NCBI GenBank assembly: GCA_002197995.1
Contig: NGZR01000002.1
Location: 7,998,001 to 8,062,000 of the forward strand
Length of the DNA stretch: 64,000 nucleotides
Direction: 5' to 3'
From: Gaeumannomyces sp. JS-464
Taxonomy: Eukaryota; Ascomycota; Sordariomycetes; Magnaporthales; Magnaporthaceae
In this document: positions 11,322 through 21,056 of the stretch, in pieces
Position numbering within the stretch: the stretch's first letter is position 1
Layout: every line of letters begins with the position of its first letter
The notes under the pieces: model-generated
Databases searched by the model: none
Seen by the model: only the letters and a program-made list of their open reading frames with translations
What the model was told of the DNA's origin: nothing
Position numbers and translations under genes: made by a program

Positions 11322-13366
11322 TCACGTGCTGAGCCTGCGCGACAACGTCTGCAGCTTCTTGTCATTGTCGGCCTCCCGCGTCGCCCGCTCCAGTGCCTGC
11401 GACCGCTCCTCCTCGTTCTGCCGCACAACCTCCTCGTGACTGGGTGGAAGCCTCTCGTTCTGGATGTCCACCTTACGGGCGTCCTCGAAGTTGCTGATAG
11501 CGTTCTTGATACCTTCGGCGCCCAGCATAAGAGTGCCCGCCGGCAACCGTCCGCCCGACACCGTCTTGAGCTCAGTAACCTTCTCCGACTCCTCGCGCAG
11601 CACCTGGAACACACGCGAAAGGCGCCCGATGGCCAGGATCTTGTTCTTGAGCGCACGCCTCCTGAACTCGAGGGCCTCGGTGTCTGGGCCGTCGGCCTGG
11701 CCAGCCGCGGCCCCGTCCTCGCCGCCCGCCGCGATGGCCGGCGGCGACTGCGGGCCGGGTGACGTCGTCGACGACTCGCCCTCGCGCAGCTCCTCCTCGG
11801 AACACGTGCTCAGGATGGCGATGAGCATGTCGGTGATCTTCTCACCGACGAAGGGCAGCGACCAAGTGAAGACGTCCATGAAGTTGGGCAGCCAGTAAGG
11901 GTGTGGCGTGCAGTTGAACTGGCGGATGTTCATGACGTTGTTCTCGTATTTGAGCACGGCAGCCTTGTTGTTGTACACGTCGAGGTAGTTCGGCGCAGAG
12001 AAGATGGTCATGACGCTAGGGAAGCCCGTGGTGCGCGTCTTGCGGTACATGCGGTAGCCCGCGTCCTGGGCCTCGTGCGCGCGGATGATGGAGAGCAGGT
12101 TGTTCTTCTCCAGGAACGAGCATGCGGCGTGGTACGAGAAGAAGTAGGAGCAGCCCCTGACATGGTTGTGCAGGAAGAAGTCGTTGGTCTTCTCCTGTCC
12201 AAACTCCTCAAGAGGGTCGGCCCAGAGGATATCGCACATGAGACCCTGCGTAGGGGGCTCCTTGAACCGGTCAATCTGTCGGCGCGCAAGATTAGACGTC
12301 AGCATCGGCTCCAAATAGCGGGAGACGGTGAGGGGGCTCCACAAGGAGATAAGAGAGCGAACGGCAACTCACGCTCCTCAGGTCGTCCAGCGTGTGCAGC
12401 TCCGGGCTCAGGCCACCATGGATGCAGAGGAACTGCTTGTTCATGACAGCAGCCAGGGGCAGGCTGCAGAAGGACTCCATGCAGGCATCGTAGACGGCCT
12501 CGGAGTACTTGTGCTTGCACTCGAGCTTGAAAGTGAAGTAGTCTGTCAAGTGGCGGCACTCGTGGTTGCCGCGCAGCAGCCAGAGGGACTGGGGGTAGTG
12601 GATCTTGAGCGACCACAGGTACAGGACGCACTCGATGCTGAAGTAGCCGCGGTCGACGTAGTCGCCCAGGAAGAGATACCTCGTCTCCTTGGGGTCGCCG
12701 CCAACCTCGAAGAGCTTCATCAGGTCGTAGTACTGCCCGTGCACGTCACCGCACACCGTGATGGGGGCGTCCATCTCGAGCAGGTTGGGCTCGGCGCGCA
12801 GCACCTCGGTGCCCTTCTTGAGAATCCAGAGCGCCTGCTCCTCGGTCAGACGGCCCTCACGATAGAAATGCTGCTTGAGGAAGACGATGTCGGGCTTCTC
12901 GTGGGTGTCGTCCTCGAAGAACTGCTCGTCGGTCGGCTTGAACATGGCCGGAGCCTGGACGTCTGGCGGAGGGGAAAGGGGTTCGGGGTAAGCGGACGTG
13001 CCTCGTCGTGGCCACCCATTTGTCCATTCCCACAGTCTCTCGCTCTCGGCGGCGTCAAGTCGGACAGACACACCGACCGACCCTCGCCGCCGCCGAGGTG
13101 TGCGAAAAGGCGGGGGCACAACGGGAAGGCGGCGAGACTCGAAGCGCCCCGGCGGAAACAGGAGCGAGCAGTCCAGGGCTGGGAAATCACGTACCTTTGC
13201 AGACGCGCTCCATGGTGCTCACTTGGGTGCCATCTTCCATGGTATGGATCGAGAAATCAATCTCGGGAAGGGGCTTCTTCTGCTGGATGGCGCGGATGGC
13301 ATTGTCGACCTGGAGATTCCGGCGCTCCTCGGTCGAGATGGGCGCACTGGCGCCCGGTTGCTCCAT
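11322..13366 (-). CDS. CNA1: Calcineurin catalytic subunit A (Ca2+/calmodulin-dependent PP2B phosphatase)
   Basis: Three minus-strand exons, 13366-13195, 12962-12373 and 12275-11322, give 571 residues. I chose the ATG at 13366 ([12 protein letters not shown]); the codon three residues earlier is TTG. The metallophosphatase core is complete: GDVHG at 129-133, GDYVDRG at 157-163 and RGNHE at 188-192 provide the Fe/Zn ligands. It is followed by the calcineurin-B-binding helix ([12 protein letters not shown] region), a basic calmodulin-binding segment ([15 protein letters not shown]) and an autoinhibitory segment near [12 protein letters not shown]. With the B subunit and calmodulin it dephosphorylates Crz1-type factors in Ca2+ stress, growth and virulence signalling, and is the target of FK506 and cyclosporin complexes. 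The stop TGA overlaps a perfect GTGAGT donor, so a short alternative 3' exon (11221-11206) is possible. The frame is intact, unlike several neighbours. Confidence 0.97.
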
Positions 13367-14509
13367 AGCGGGCAACGAGGCTGGGTCTGAGGAGGGGGGA
13401 GGTGAGGGTACGAGAGGCGATGCGAGCGCAAGAGCGAGGCTTGTCGGTGTTTGGGCGAGCTAGGGCTGCTGCGATCCTTCGGGCTCCGGTTTTGTCGGTC
13501 TGTCTGGCTGGTGCTGTTTCGGCTCGGCTGCTGCAGGCGACTGGGTCTCTTATTTTTTTGCGGGTGCTGGCTGTGCTGGTTCTGCCGGGTCACGAAATGG
13601 CGCAGGCAAGTCAAGCTGGTCTTTTCGCGTGGTGAATCGCGACAGGCGCCGGGGACGAGCGGGGGAGGGGGGGAGATGAGAGCTCGCGTGGTCGAGGCTA
13701 ATGATGTGAGCTGAAATATGGAAGGGCTCTGCGGCGGCCTTGTGGTGGTGGCCGCTTGGATCTCGGCCGCCTGGGAGGGGAATCTAGGAGGCGATTGGGC
13801 TGAGGCGCTGAGACCGACCCAAGGATGCGAGCCAGGAGGGGTCTTGAGAGATGTGCACGGTACTTGGAGTTGCTGCCGAATTTGCGGTCACGGCTTGTAC
13901 TGTACCCTCTTGGTGCTTGGCGAGGGGCACTCCCTGCCACTACCCACCACCCGAACCGGGCGAGCTGCGTTTTTTCTGTGCTGAAGACAAGCTCGCCACA
14001 AAACCTAGCCAGATATTATTCTTGATTTGAGCCACACATCCGTCCGCCCAGCCAAAGGTGCAGCCGGATTAGAACTAAATCAGATGGCAGGTGTCTCTAG
14101 AATCTGATGGATTGATTGATTGATTGATTGATGGGCCCCGGCTCTCGCCCAAGGGCCCGCGCACGCTACTACCAGCACGAGGTTCATGACGACGCGGCTC
14201 ACTTGCGCAGAGCACAGGCCAGCTGCTGTGAAAGGCGGCCGAGAGACCTCGACCTGCAGCCCGACTGTGCTTCAATCGCCCTCACGCACGCATGCGGGGG
14301 ACAGGACGTTGATACCCTGGACCTGGATTCCAGCCTAACGTTAATTGGGCAGGCAAATTCGTGGGGGATCGCATGGCTTCAAATCTTCCGCCTGCTCGGT
14401 TCGCTCTGTTGCTTTTGACGAGTAACCAATCAGCCGGCCTTTCCATTTCTCTGGAAACCTTGTGCTCCCGAACCTCGGAGATTGGGTTCGGATTTCCCTT
14501 TTGTCTTGT
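13367..14509. other. Calcineurin A promoter and leader region
   Basis: About 1.1 kb upstream of calcineurin A on the minus strand. It contains GC-rich and TC-rich tracts but no recognisable gene. A short ATTG microsatellite lies at 14109-14133. Confidence 0.5.
14109..14133. repeat. (GATT)n microsatellite
   Basis: Six tandem copies of ATTG/GATT in the spacer upstream of calcineurin A. Confidence 0.9.
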
Positions 14510-14708
14510 TTGAAGCCCAGGTAGCCTGAGTGGTTAAGCGAAGTGAGGCGAACAGTCTTGTCGCCTCCTATGACGGCTGCATGTGGCAGCCGCGGCGTGT
14601 ATAATAACATGGTCCTCCGGTTCCCACCTAATTCGTCAAATTTATAAACGGGGTACATACTACTGACGACTCTCAGAGGGAGGAGGGAAAAAAAAAAAAA
14701 AAAAAAAA
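14510..14708 (+). mobile_element. tRNA-derived SINE-like element with 20-base A tail
   Basis: A box-A-like pol III promoter motif (TAGCCTGAGTGGTTAAGC) begins near 14526. A weaker box-B-like GGTTCCCACC follows near 14620, and the segment ends in an uninterrupted A tract at 14689-14708. The head resembles a Ser/Leu-type tRNA 5' half, but no full cloverleaf can be folded, so it is not a functional tRNA. The combination of box A, box B and A tail is that of a retroposed SINE. The boundaries are approximate and I could not identify target-site duplications. Confidence 0.35.
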
Positions 14709-14990
14709 GAAGCAAGTGGCAAAAGCTCACCAGGGCACCTTTATTTTTAGGTAACCTGGCTACGAAAACCCCGATTGCGAAGACCTCGGGTTTTACTTCC
14801 TCTTCATCTTTCCAAGCGCAGGAAATTTACTCCCCCGGCGGGATACCTGATGGCACGAAATTTACTCCCCGGTGGGATACCTGCGCAACACTCGTACTCG
14901 AACTCACGACGTACAGAGAGTTGAAATTACAAGTGGGAGCCCGGCTCTTAACCACTCGACCAATCTCTGTAGGCCGTGGGAGGTTGGAAG
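14700..14990 (-). mobile_element. tRNA-Thr-like SINE element with duplicated body and hairpin 3' module
   Basis: Reading the minus strand from about 14985, the head is tRNA-like: box A TTGGTCGAGTGGTTAAG, an anticodon-loop-like CTTGTAAT (TGT, Thr), and box B GAGTTCGAGT near 14906. The stems do not pair well, so it is a derived head and not a tRNA gene. The body has two tandem copies of AGGTATCCCRCCGGGG plus GTAAATTTC (14822-14882). The 3' module is TTTCGTAGCC, then a CCAGG...CCTGG hairpin, then GGTGAGCTTTTGCCAC, ending in the T20 complement of the A tract at 14689-14708. The same 3' module occurs at 52850-52890 in another element. Exact ends are uncertain. Confidence 0.5.
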
Positions 14991-15283
14991 ACAGACTTCA
15001 AGCCAGGTTGATAAAGCCAAACGGCGCACCTATCCACAGGTCCCCGCTGTTCGCCGACGGCGCTGACGTCACCCCGGCCTTACGAGTTCGGATGAAAGGC
15101 CGACATATATCTTCGATATCTTATGCAAAAGCAAGAGACCGGGTCTAAACGCAGATGGAGACTCGAACATCAAATCTCAATTAGACCATATGAATACTGT
15201 CGTTTGATATTGACTTTGCAAAGCCCACTAGAGCAACCCTTGGGCAGTCCAGACGTTTCCGCCAAGTCACTTTCATCCATCCT

Positions 15284-17736
15284 CTATCCAATCACGATAT
15301 CGGGGATTTCGGCAGCAGGGAGAGTCGTGTTCCTCCAGCGAGAGACCCAGTCGTCTCGGTTGACTGCAGATATCACTGTCAGCACAGCCGTTCGTAGTGT
15401 TGCTGAGATGAAGCAACAGGTGGAAACGGAGCTTGACTCACTGTAGCCTCCGCAGATTCTCCTGGTGCCCACAAATGCACTCCTGCCGTGCATAACTCTC
15501 CAGTTGTCAAAGACTGCACAGCAACAAAGAGGACATGTTAGCGCATCTTCCTCAGCCTGTCCCAGAACCACAGTACTTGGATGAAACACGTAACGAGGGG
15601 CCACTCACTCAGCACCGTGCCTGGTTGGAGCTGCACCCAGTACTCATGTTGCTTTCGGCGAATCAGGCTGTCCCACTTGCGGGCGGCCCCGTACCACTGG
15701 TCGGCCGAGAAGCCGCCGTCTTCGAGCGGGACGACGCCGCGGTCGTCGTTGTTCCATCGCACCCGGTGTAGTGTGGTGCCGTCCTCGCCGAGCTCGATCA
15801 CGGGGTACCGCTTGTCGGGCGAGATGGTGATGCCCGAGTTGCCGCTCGCGTGCCAGGGCAGGCGCACAGTGGACAGGATCTTGAACGCCTCGGGGTCCTG
15901 CTCGCGTAGTATTTCGGCCGCGTGGAAGCCGTCCACGAGAAGCGACTTGCCGCCCTGCTCCACTTCAGAGGCCCTGGTGGCCCCAAAAGGTCGCGTCCCG
16001 CTGGCGCTGGCGCCACTATCGTTGCCGTCGCTAGTCGTGCTGGTAGTGTTGTCGCTGACGGTGCTGGGGCTGTTACTGGCGGCGCTCGTGCTGTCGCTGG
16101 CGGTGCTGGTGGCGTTGCTGATGGTGCCGTTACCGGTGGTGCCGTCTTTAAAGTCGAGGCTGCCGTCTTTGAAGTCGAAGCTGCTGTCGACGTCGTCTCC
16201 CTTGCTCTTTTTCTTCTTGCTCTTGCCACCGCTACCGCCGATGCTGCTGGCGAAGGCCTCCCAATCATCTTCAGCAGACACAGACAAAGGCCCAATAGAC
16301 TCGGGTGAAGGCCCAGAAGACGCAGATAACATATCGGTGGACGGAGATGAATATCCCGCGGACGCAGGCGGAGCCCTGAGCCACGGCGGCGCCCCGACCG
16401 GCGGCTCCCAAGGCATCACGTGGGAGAGTAGGTGGAAGGCCTGTAGGCCGGCGGGCTCGGTGAAGTAGGTCGTGTCCGTGTGCGCGGGCAGGGCCAGATT
16501 CGTGTACGCAGTGTCGGCCTTTGCCAGGTCGGGGATGAAGTCGTAGAAGCCGCCGTAGTGCGTCACGCGCACGAACGCAATGCGCTCCAGGAGCTTCTCC
16601 GTGGCCTCGGGCGTGGCCGGCGTGCCCGAGACGAAGACGAAGCCGTGCTTCATCTGATTTGGCATGTTAGACTCGAAAGGTGGGATAAGGATAACGAAAG
16701 AGGATGTCATGAAAAATAGAAGAACTCGAGTCTACGAGAGGGCGCGTCAGAAGCTTACAAGGTGAGATGTGAGGCTGGAGACACCAAAGTGGTTGGAGCC
16801 CGGATCCATGACTTTGTTGTACAGGACCGTCGGGGGCGATCGGTTGTTCCATGTTGCCCATAGCTTCTTCCTAGTGAAGCAAAGAGAAATTACTGGTATG
16901 AGAGAGGCACTTGAGACCTGTTGAGAAGGAGAGCCAAGATACTCACTTGGGGAAGTCTGCTGTTGCCGGCCGCCTGTCATGAGCGAGGTAGTAGGCGATG
17001 AATTCGCGGGGATAAACGCTACGGTGGTGGTCGCTCCCTATAGCGTCGATTGGTGATTAGCATGCAGATGCGGACATTGAACCCAAGCAAGCATAGAGTG
17101 ATGTGGTGGGCGGAGAATCCACTGACAGGTTACGTGCAGGTCATCATTGCGCATATGCGCCTCGAGTGGATGAACGCCCTCTGCCAGCTGTTCAGGGCCA
17201 CGGCACGGCACATGTCAGCTACACGCGCATGGCAAGGGACGGCAGCAGGGTAGGCGTACACTGAACGTCTTGAAGTTCCGCTGGTTGGTGTCTTGGTTCA
17301 CACAGCGAACGCAGCGGCAGTTGTCCCTGGCCGCGGTAGCAGCATGGTCAGCCCAAGAAGTGAAGATGAGGTTTGCCTCGTTGTGTTGCTGCGACTTACC
17401 GGAGCCAAAAGTGAGGTCTAGGTCAGGCCATGGTTACACGAACAGACAACGGCCGCATACGCAAGATGTCAGTAAAACAAACACGCCCACACATCTCGGC
17501 CGTATCAAAGGAAGAACCGATTATAGTAGTCGGGAATAGTGGTCGGGGGTGAGCACTAACAGAACCGTCCGCTTCGGCCGGGCAGCCACAGGACGCGCCG
17601 GCTTATACCTCGAAAGGTCGATGCCCTCGTTGGTGATCTTGAGGTCCCCGCTGGCCGGCATTGACGCCCTGATGAGGTCTGTGGAGAGGGGCAGCGTTGG
17701 CAGTTTGGGGCGCATCGGATACAGGCTCAATTTCAT
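15284..17736 (-). CDS. cbs-1: Trimethyllysine dioxygenase (carnitine biosynthesis, first step), 557 aa, nine exons
   Basis: Nine minus-strand exons join without a frame break: 17736-17609, 17417-17400, 17326-17260, 17187-17127, 17037-16947, 16870-16759, 16653-15609, 15513-15442 and 15363-15284. The product is a Fe(II)/2-oxoglutarate dioxygenase (TauD/TfdA fold) that hydroxylates N6-trimethyllysine. The N-terminal cysteine-rich domain includes FWLRDNCRCVRC. The iron ligands are H217 and D219 (AHTDTTYF) and distal H516 (WRVMHGR). The DTAYT...HTDTTYF pattern fits trimethyllysine dioxygenase rather than gamma-butyrobetaine hydroxylase. Two oddities stand out. Exon 2 is only 18 nt, yet it completes the WLRDNC motif. 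A Ser/Thr/Lys-rich insert of about 155 residues (roughly 238-392) interrupts the catalytic domain after HLLSH; family members are usually near 400-470 residues. No clear mitochondrial presequence is visible. Confidence 0.9.
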
Positions 17737-18465
17737 CAGGGACTTTGAGACGGTCCCGGAGAGCTGGGAGGGTCTTTGAGTTCGGTCAGGACACGCCTGA
17801 TCTTGCTGAGCGCCATGATGATGTGTGTGCGCCGGCTCTGCGCACGCTCGAGTGACGATTATTTCTGGCGCAAAGCTGATCCAGGTCGTTGGATGCCTGA
17901 GTTATGTCGGCGTTCGGGGATGGGGCTAGCCCAGGAATGCCGAACAAAGGCGTTGGGGACAGCCCAGCCCGGTCTTAGTCGTCTATGGGCCTCGACAGTC
18001 CCCGAAAAAGGCTCAGCTACTTATATAAGATCTATATGGGACGATGAGGGCGGGTACGCTCGGCATTTACCAAATTGCACGAGACTTGATGAGAGCTGCA
18101 TTCGGTATTGGTTCCCCGTTTTCAGGGTGTGGGCTAAGCGATTGCGACTTGTGGCATGTGGTGCCGGTGCCGTTGGAGCTTTGTGAACGATGGCCCGCCA
18201 TCATGGGGAAGGCTTTTGGTTAGTCAGCGGATAACTCTGCGCGGGGCGCTTATCCATTATCTTATCCGCCAACCCGCCAAATTTTCTCAGCTCTAGGTGC
18301 GCCGAAGGTTCTGCGCGCGGCTCGAAACTGGAGGCGCCGACCATTGAAGCATCTAAATTCTGCTTGACAACCCCCGACCAGCATATCGACCTCGCCCAAA
18401 TCTTCTAGGTTTCCGATTCTTGCCCAAAACCGACTCCTCAGCTGGGAGCCGGACAGACACACACA
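17737..18465. other. Divergent promoter region between trimethyllysine dioxygenase and NOP16
   Basis: About 730 bases separate the two divergent start codons, so this segment must carry both promoters. I see no coding sequence and no clear TATA element. Confidence 0.5.
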
Positions 18466-19244
18466 ATGGGCCGAACAGTGCGGCAAAAGAGAAAGGCCCG
18501 GTCCTCGCGGCCAAAGGTGCAGCAGTCGAACAAGCCAAGAAGCAGCTCAACCCGCTGGGGAACAGCATCATTGCTCGCAACTGGTATGTTTCAGTCCTCG
18601 GAAACGGACCCCCGCGCAATCACATTGCTAACAAGCACTCCCCCATCCAACCAGGAACAAGAAGACCCTGACGCAAAACTACCGCCGCCTCGGCCTCCTG
18701 AACCGGCTGAAAGCCCCCTCGGGCGGCGTCGACAAGACGACCGAGGCCACAAACCCCACCAACTCCAGTAGCAGCGGGAAGCAGCCGCTAGCCATCAGCT
18801 CGGCCGTCCCCGGCGCCGTGCGCGAGGTGCGCGTCGAGCGCGACGCGAGCGGCAGGATCGTGCGCATCGTGCGGCCCGACCAGGACGCGAACCCGCTCAA
18901 CGACCCGCTCAACGACATCCTGTCTGATGACTCCGGCCCGCCCCCGCCGGCGGCGGACACGACGGCTGGGACGGGCTGTCGGACGACGACGACGACGACG
19001 ACGACAAGCCGACGAGGAAGGACCGGCCGTACAGGGTCGCCGACGACCTGGAGAGGATGGCGCGCGCCCCCGTGGCCAAGACGGCGCGCCGCGTCAGCGA
19101 GCGCGAGGCCGAGTGGCTCGCCAGGCTGGCGGCAAGCACGGCGACGACGTCAAGGCCATGGCGAGGGACCACCGGCTCAACCCCATGCAGCAGACGCCGG
19201 CGCAGATCGCCAAGAGGATGAGGAGGTGGAAGAGGGAGCATTAA
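18466..19244 (+). CDS. NOP16: Nucleolar protein Nop16 (60S ribosome biogenesis), three apparent 1-nt frame breaks
   Basis: Two exons (18466-18583 and 18655-19244) encode a Nop16-family protein, a component of nucleolar 66S pre-ribosomes. The basic N-terminus MGRTVRQKRKARSSRPKV is typical of the family. It is followed by LNPLGNSIIARNW, with the splice falling inside Trp, then NKKTLTQNYRRLGL. The C-terminus MQQTPAQIAKRMRRWKREH is also characteristic. The three blocks lie in different frames. The shifts fall near 18534 (AAG^CCAAG), in the C run near 18936-18950 and at GGCGGC near 19126-19132. Adding one base at each gives a continuous 236-residue protein of normal family length. All three sites are short G/C runs, so sequencing error is the simplest reading. 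A run of eight Asp codons precedes the C-terminal block. Confidence 0.88.
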
Positions 19245-19945
19245 AAAAAAGCCGGGCTTGGCCCGTTGCTATTTCCGTTGTCTCTTTGTGCAAATTCAAA
19301 AAAAAAAAAAAAAAAAAAGGGGCATGGCATCGGCGTTTTTGGCGTTTAGTGGTCGGGGATCTCACAATATTGGACTATGACAAAAAAAAACCATGCAAAG
19401 GAATGGCATAAACAACTAAATCGCAGTGAAGGCCGCCGTGTCATCATGGAAGTGTTGATACTTGCTATATGAATTAACCATGGAGAACCCAACGAGACGC
19501 CTCAGAACACCATTACCTCGAGGGAGGAGGCCATGTGCGCGCTGCTATACACATGACTTTCACCTGTTACAGAAAGAGAGCAAGCAGAAGAACCTCTGGA
19601 CTACCCAAACCAGGGCTAGCCTCACACGCTGCCAGCTTTAGCCAAATGGAGTGCTTCTGAAAAATCCATGATTTTGTTCATGCCATGTCGTTTCCCGGCT
19701 TGCCAAATGTCAATTTTTTCATACATGTAAACGCAAAATGGTTGACAAATGATGAGAACAAGCCAACCCTCCTCTATCGCCTAGGGGGGAAATAAAGCAC
19801 TTGGAATGATGAGACGAGGAAATAGAGAAATAGCGAGGCAACTGCCTCGCGACACTGTTGACCAAGACCTTCCACGCGGCTCGGCAAATCTTTGGGGATG
19901 GGACATGTAGACTACTAGCCTGACGGCCGCGCTCATGCGACGGCC
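19245..19945. other. Convergent 3' spacer
   Basis: Seven hundred bases between the convergent NOP16 and MARVEL-protein genes, holding their 3' UTRs. An A run of about 20 lies near 19298-19318. No gene is seen. Confidence 0.6.
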
Positions 19946-21056
19946 TCAGCGGAGCGTCCGGTCGTAGTTGGCAGCAGGGAACTGGGCGGGCCTGGTGTCG
20001 TCGTAGGCGTCGTGGGCGGCAGGCGGGACATAGGCGGCCGGGTTCGGGCTGACGCGTCCGTGGTGGAGGGCGCCGGGCCCGGGGCTCGGGGTGTGGGCGC
20101 TGCCGGCGGGGGGCGTGTAGCCGGTGTGGTCGCCGTCTCCAAAGGGGTTGTTGTCGTTGCGGCCCTGGTCGAAGGGGTTGCCCTGGCGGCCGAGGCGGCT
20201 GCCGACACTGCCACCGTAGGGGTCCTCGGCAAAGCCGCCGGCCCCGCCGCCGTACGGATTGCCGGCGCCCTGGCGTCCGGCGGCGGAGCTGTAGCTGTTG
20301 CTACTGTAGGCCGTGTTCATGTAGGGGCCGCCGTGGTCGTCGCGCGGGTCGAGCGGGTCGTCGCGGCGGTCATCGTCGTCGCGGCCGTGGATCGGGGCGT
20401 AGGCGTCCTCGCCGCCGTGGGGAGCCATGGAGAAGGCGGCCTTGTCCGGGTCGATGTTCTGCCCGCCCGCGCCGCCGCCGCCGCCCAGGCGGTCGTACCC
20501 GGGCAGACGGCCGTTGAACTGGTAGTACTTGAGGCTGTACATGATGGCGGTGGTGCAGGCGAAGAAGAGGCAGACGAAGAAGCCGAGGCCGACGATGGCC
20601 TTGCTGGCGGCGCAGGCGGTGCCGCACTGGTTGGCCGTGTGTTATAGCGGCCTGCGTCGCAAACGCCGACAGCCAGATGATGGCGTAGACAGAATCGACG
20701 CCCACCATGACGTGCGGCTCGGCCAGGTGTCGTGCGCGCGGCGACCGGGGCGCACCTATGAGGTAGATCCATGCCGGGATCGAGAGGAAGAACTGTGGTG
20801 GTTTGGGAAGCTCGTGTCAGTGTACCTTGCCTTACGCCTCCCTATCCTGCTTCGTTTGCCCTCCCTTGAGGCGGAAGGAGGAACCTACAACTGCAAAGGT
20901 CCAGCCAACATTGCCGTTGATGAGCGACCCTTCGGCGCGGAAGACGACTATTTCGAGACACCAGCCCACGAAGCCAAAGACGATCTGGCCGACGTGGAAG
21001 GCCAACTTGATGTTGGGAACCTTGTCGGCGTCAAACTCGACGTCCTCCCAAACCAT
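19946..21056 (-). CDS. MARVEL-domain four-helix membrane protein with NPF-containing tail
   Basis: Exon 1 is 21056-20889 (56 codons, start MVWEDVEFDADKVPN) and exon 2 is 20792-19946. The intron uses donor GTAGGT and joins in phase 0 to give WTFAVFFLSIPAW. Four hydrophobic segments are visible: IKLAFHVGQIVFGFVGWCLE, the helix across the splice, a helix near VYAIIWLSAFATQAA, and KAIVGLGFFVCLFFAC. CGTACAASKAIVGLG is typical of fungal MARVEL proteins. The cytosolic tail of about 170 residues is rich in Gly, Pro, Asp and Asn. It carries NPFDQG and NPFGDG, potential EH-domain ligands used in endocytic sorting. Between QAA and the CGTAC block (about 20638-20660) the frame changes by one base, which is probably a sequence error. 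The corrected length is close to 337 residues. The function of this subfamily is unknown; plasma-membrane or vesicle organisation is inferred from the fold. Confidence 0.8.

Noticed and set aside
18520..18550. Programmed ribosomal frameshifting in NOP16
   Set aside because: Three separate shifts in one short gene, and similar shifts in unrelated neighbours, make sequence error far likelier.
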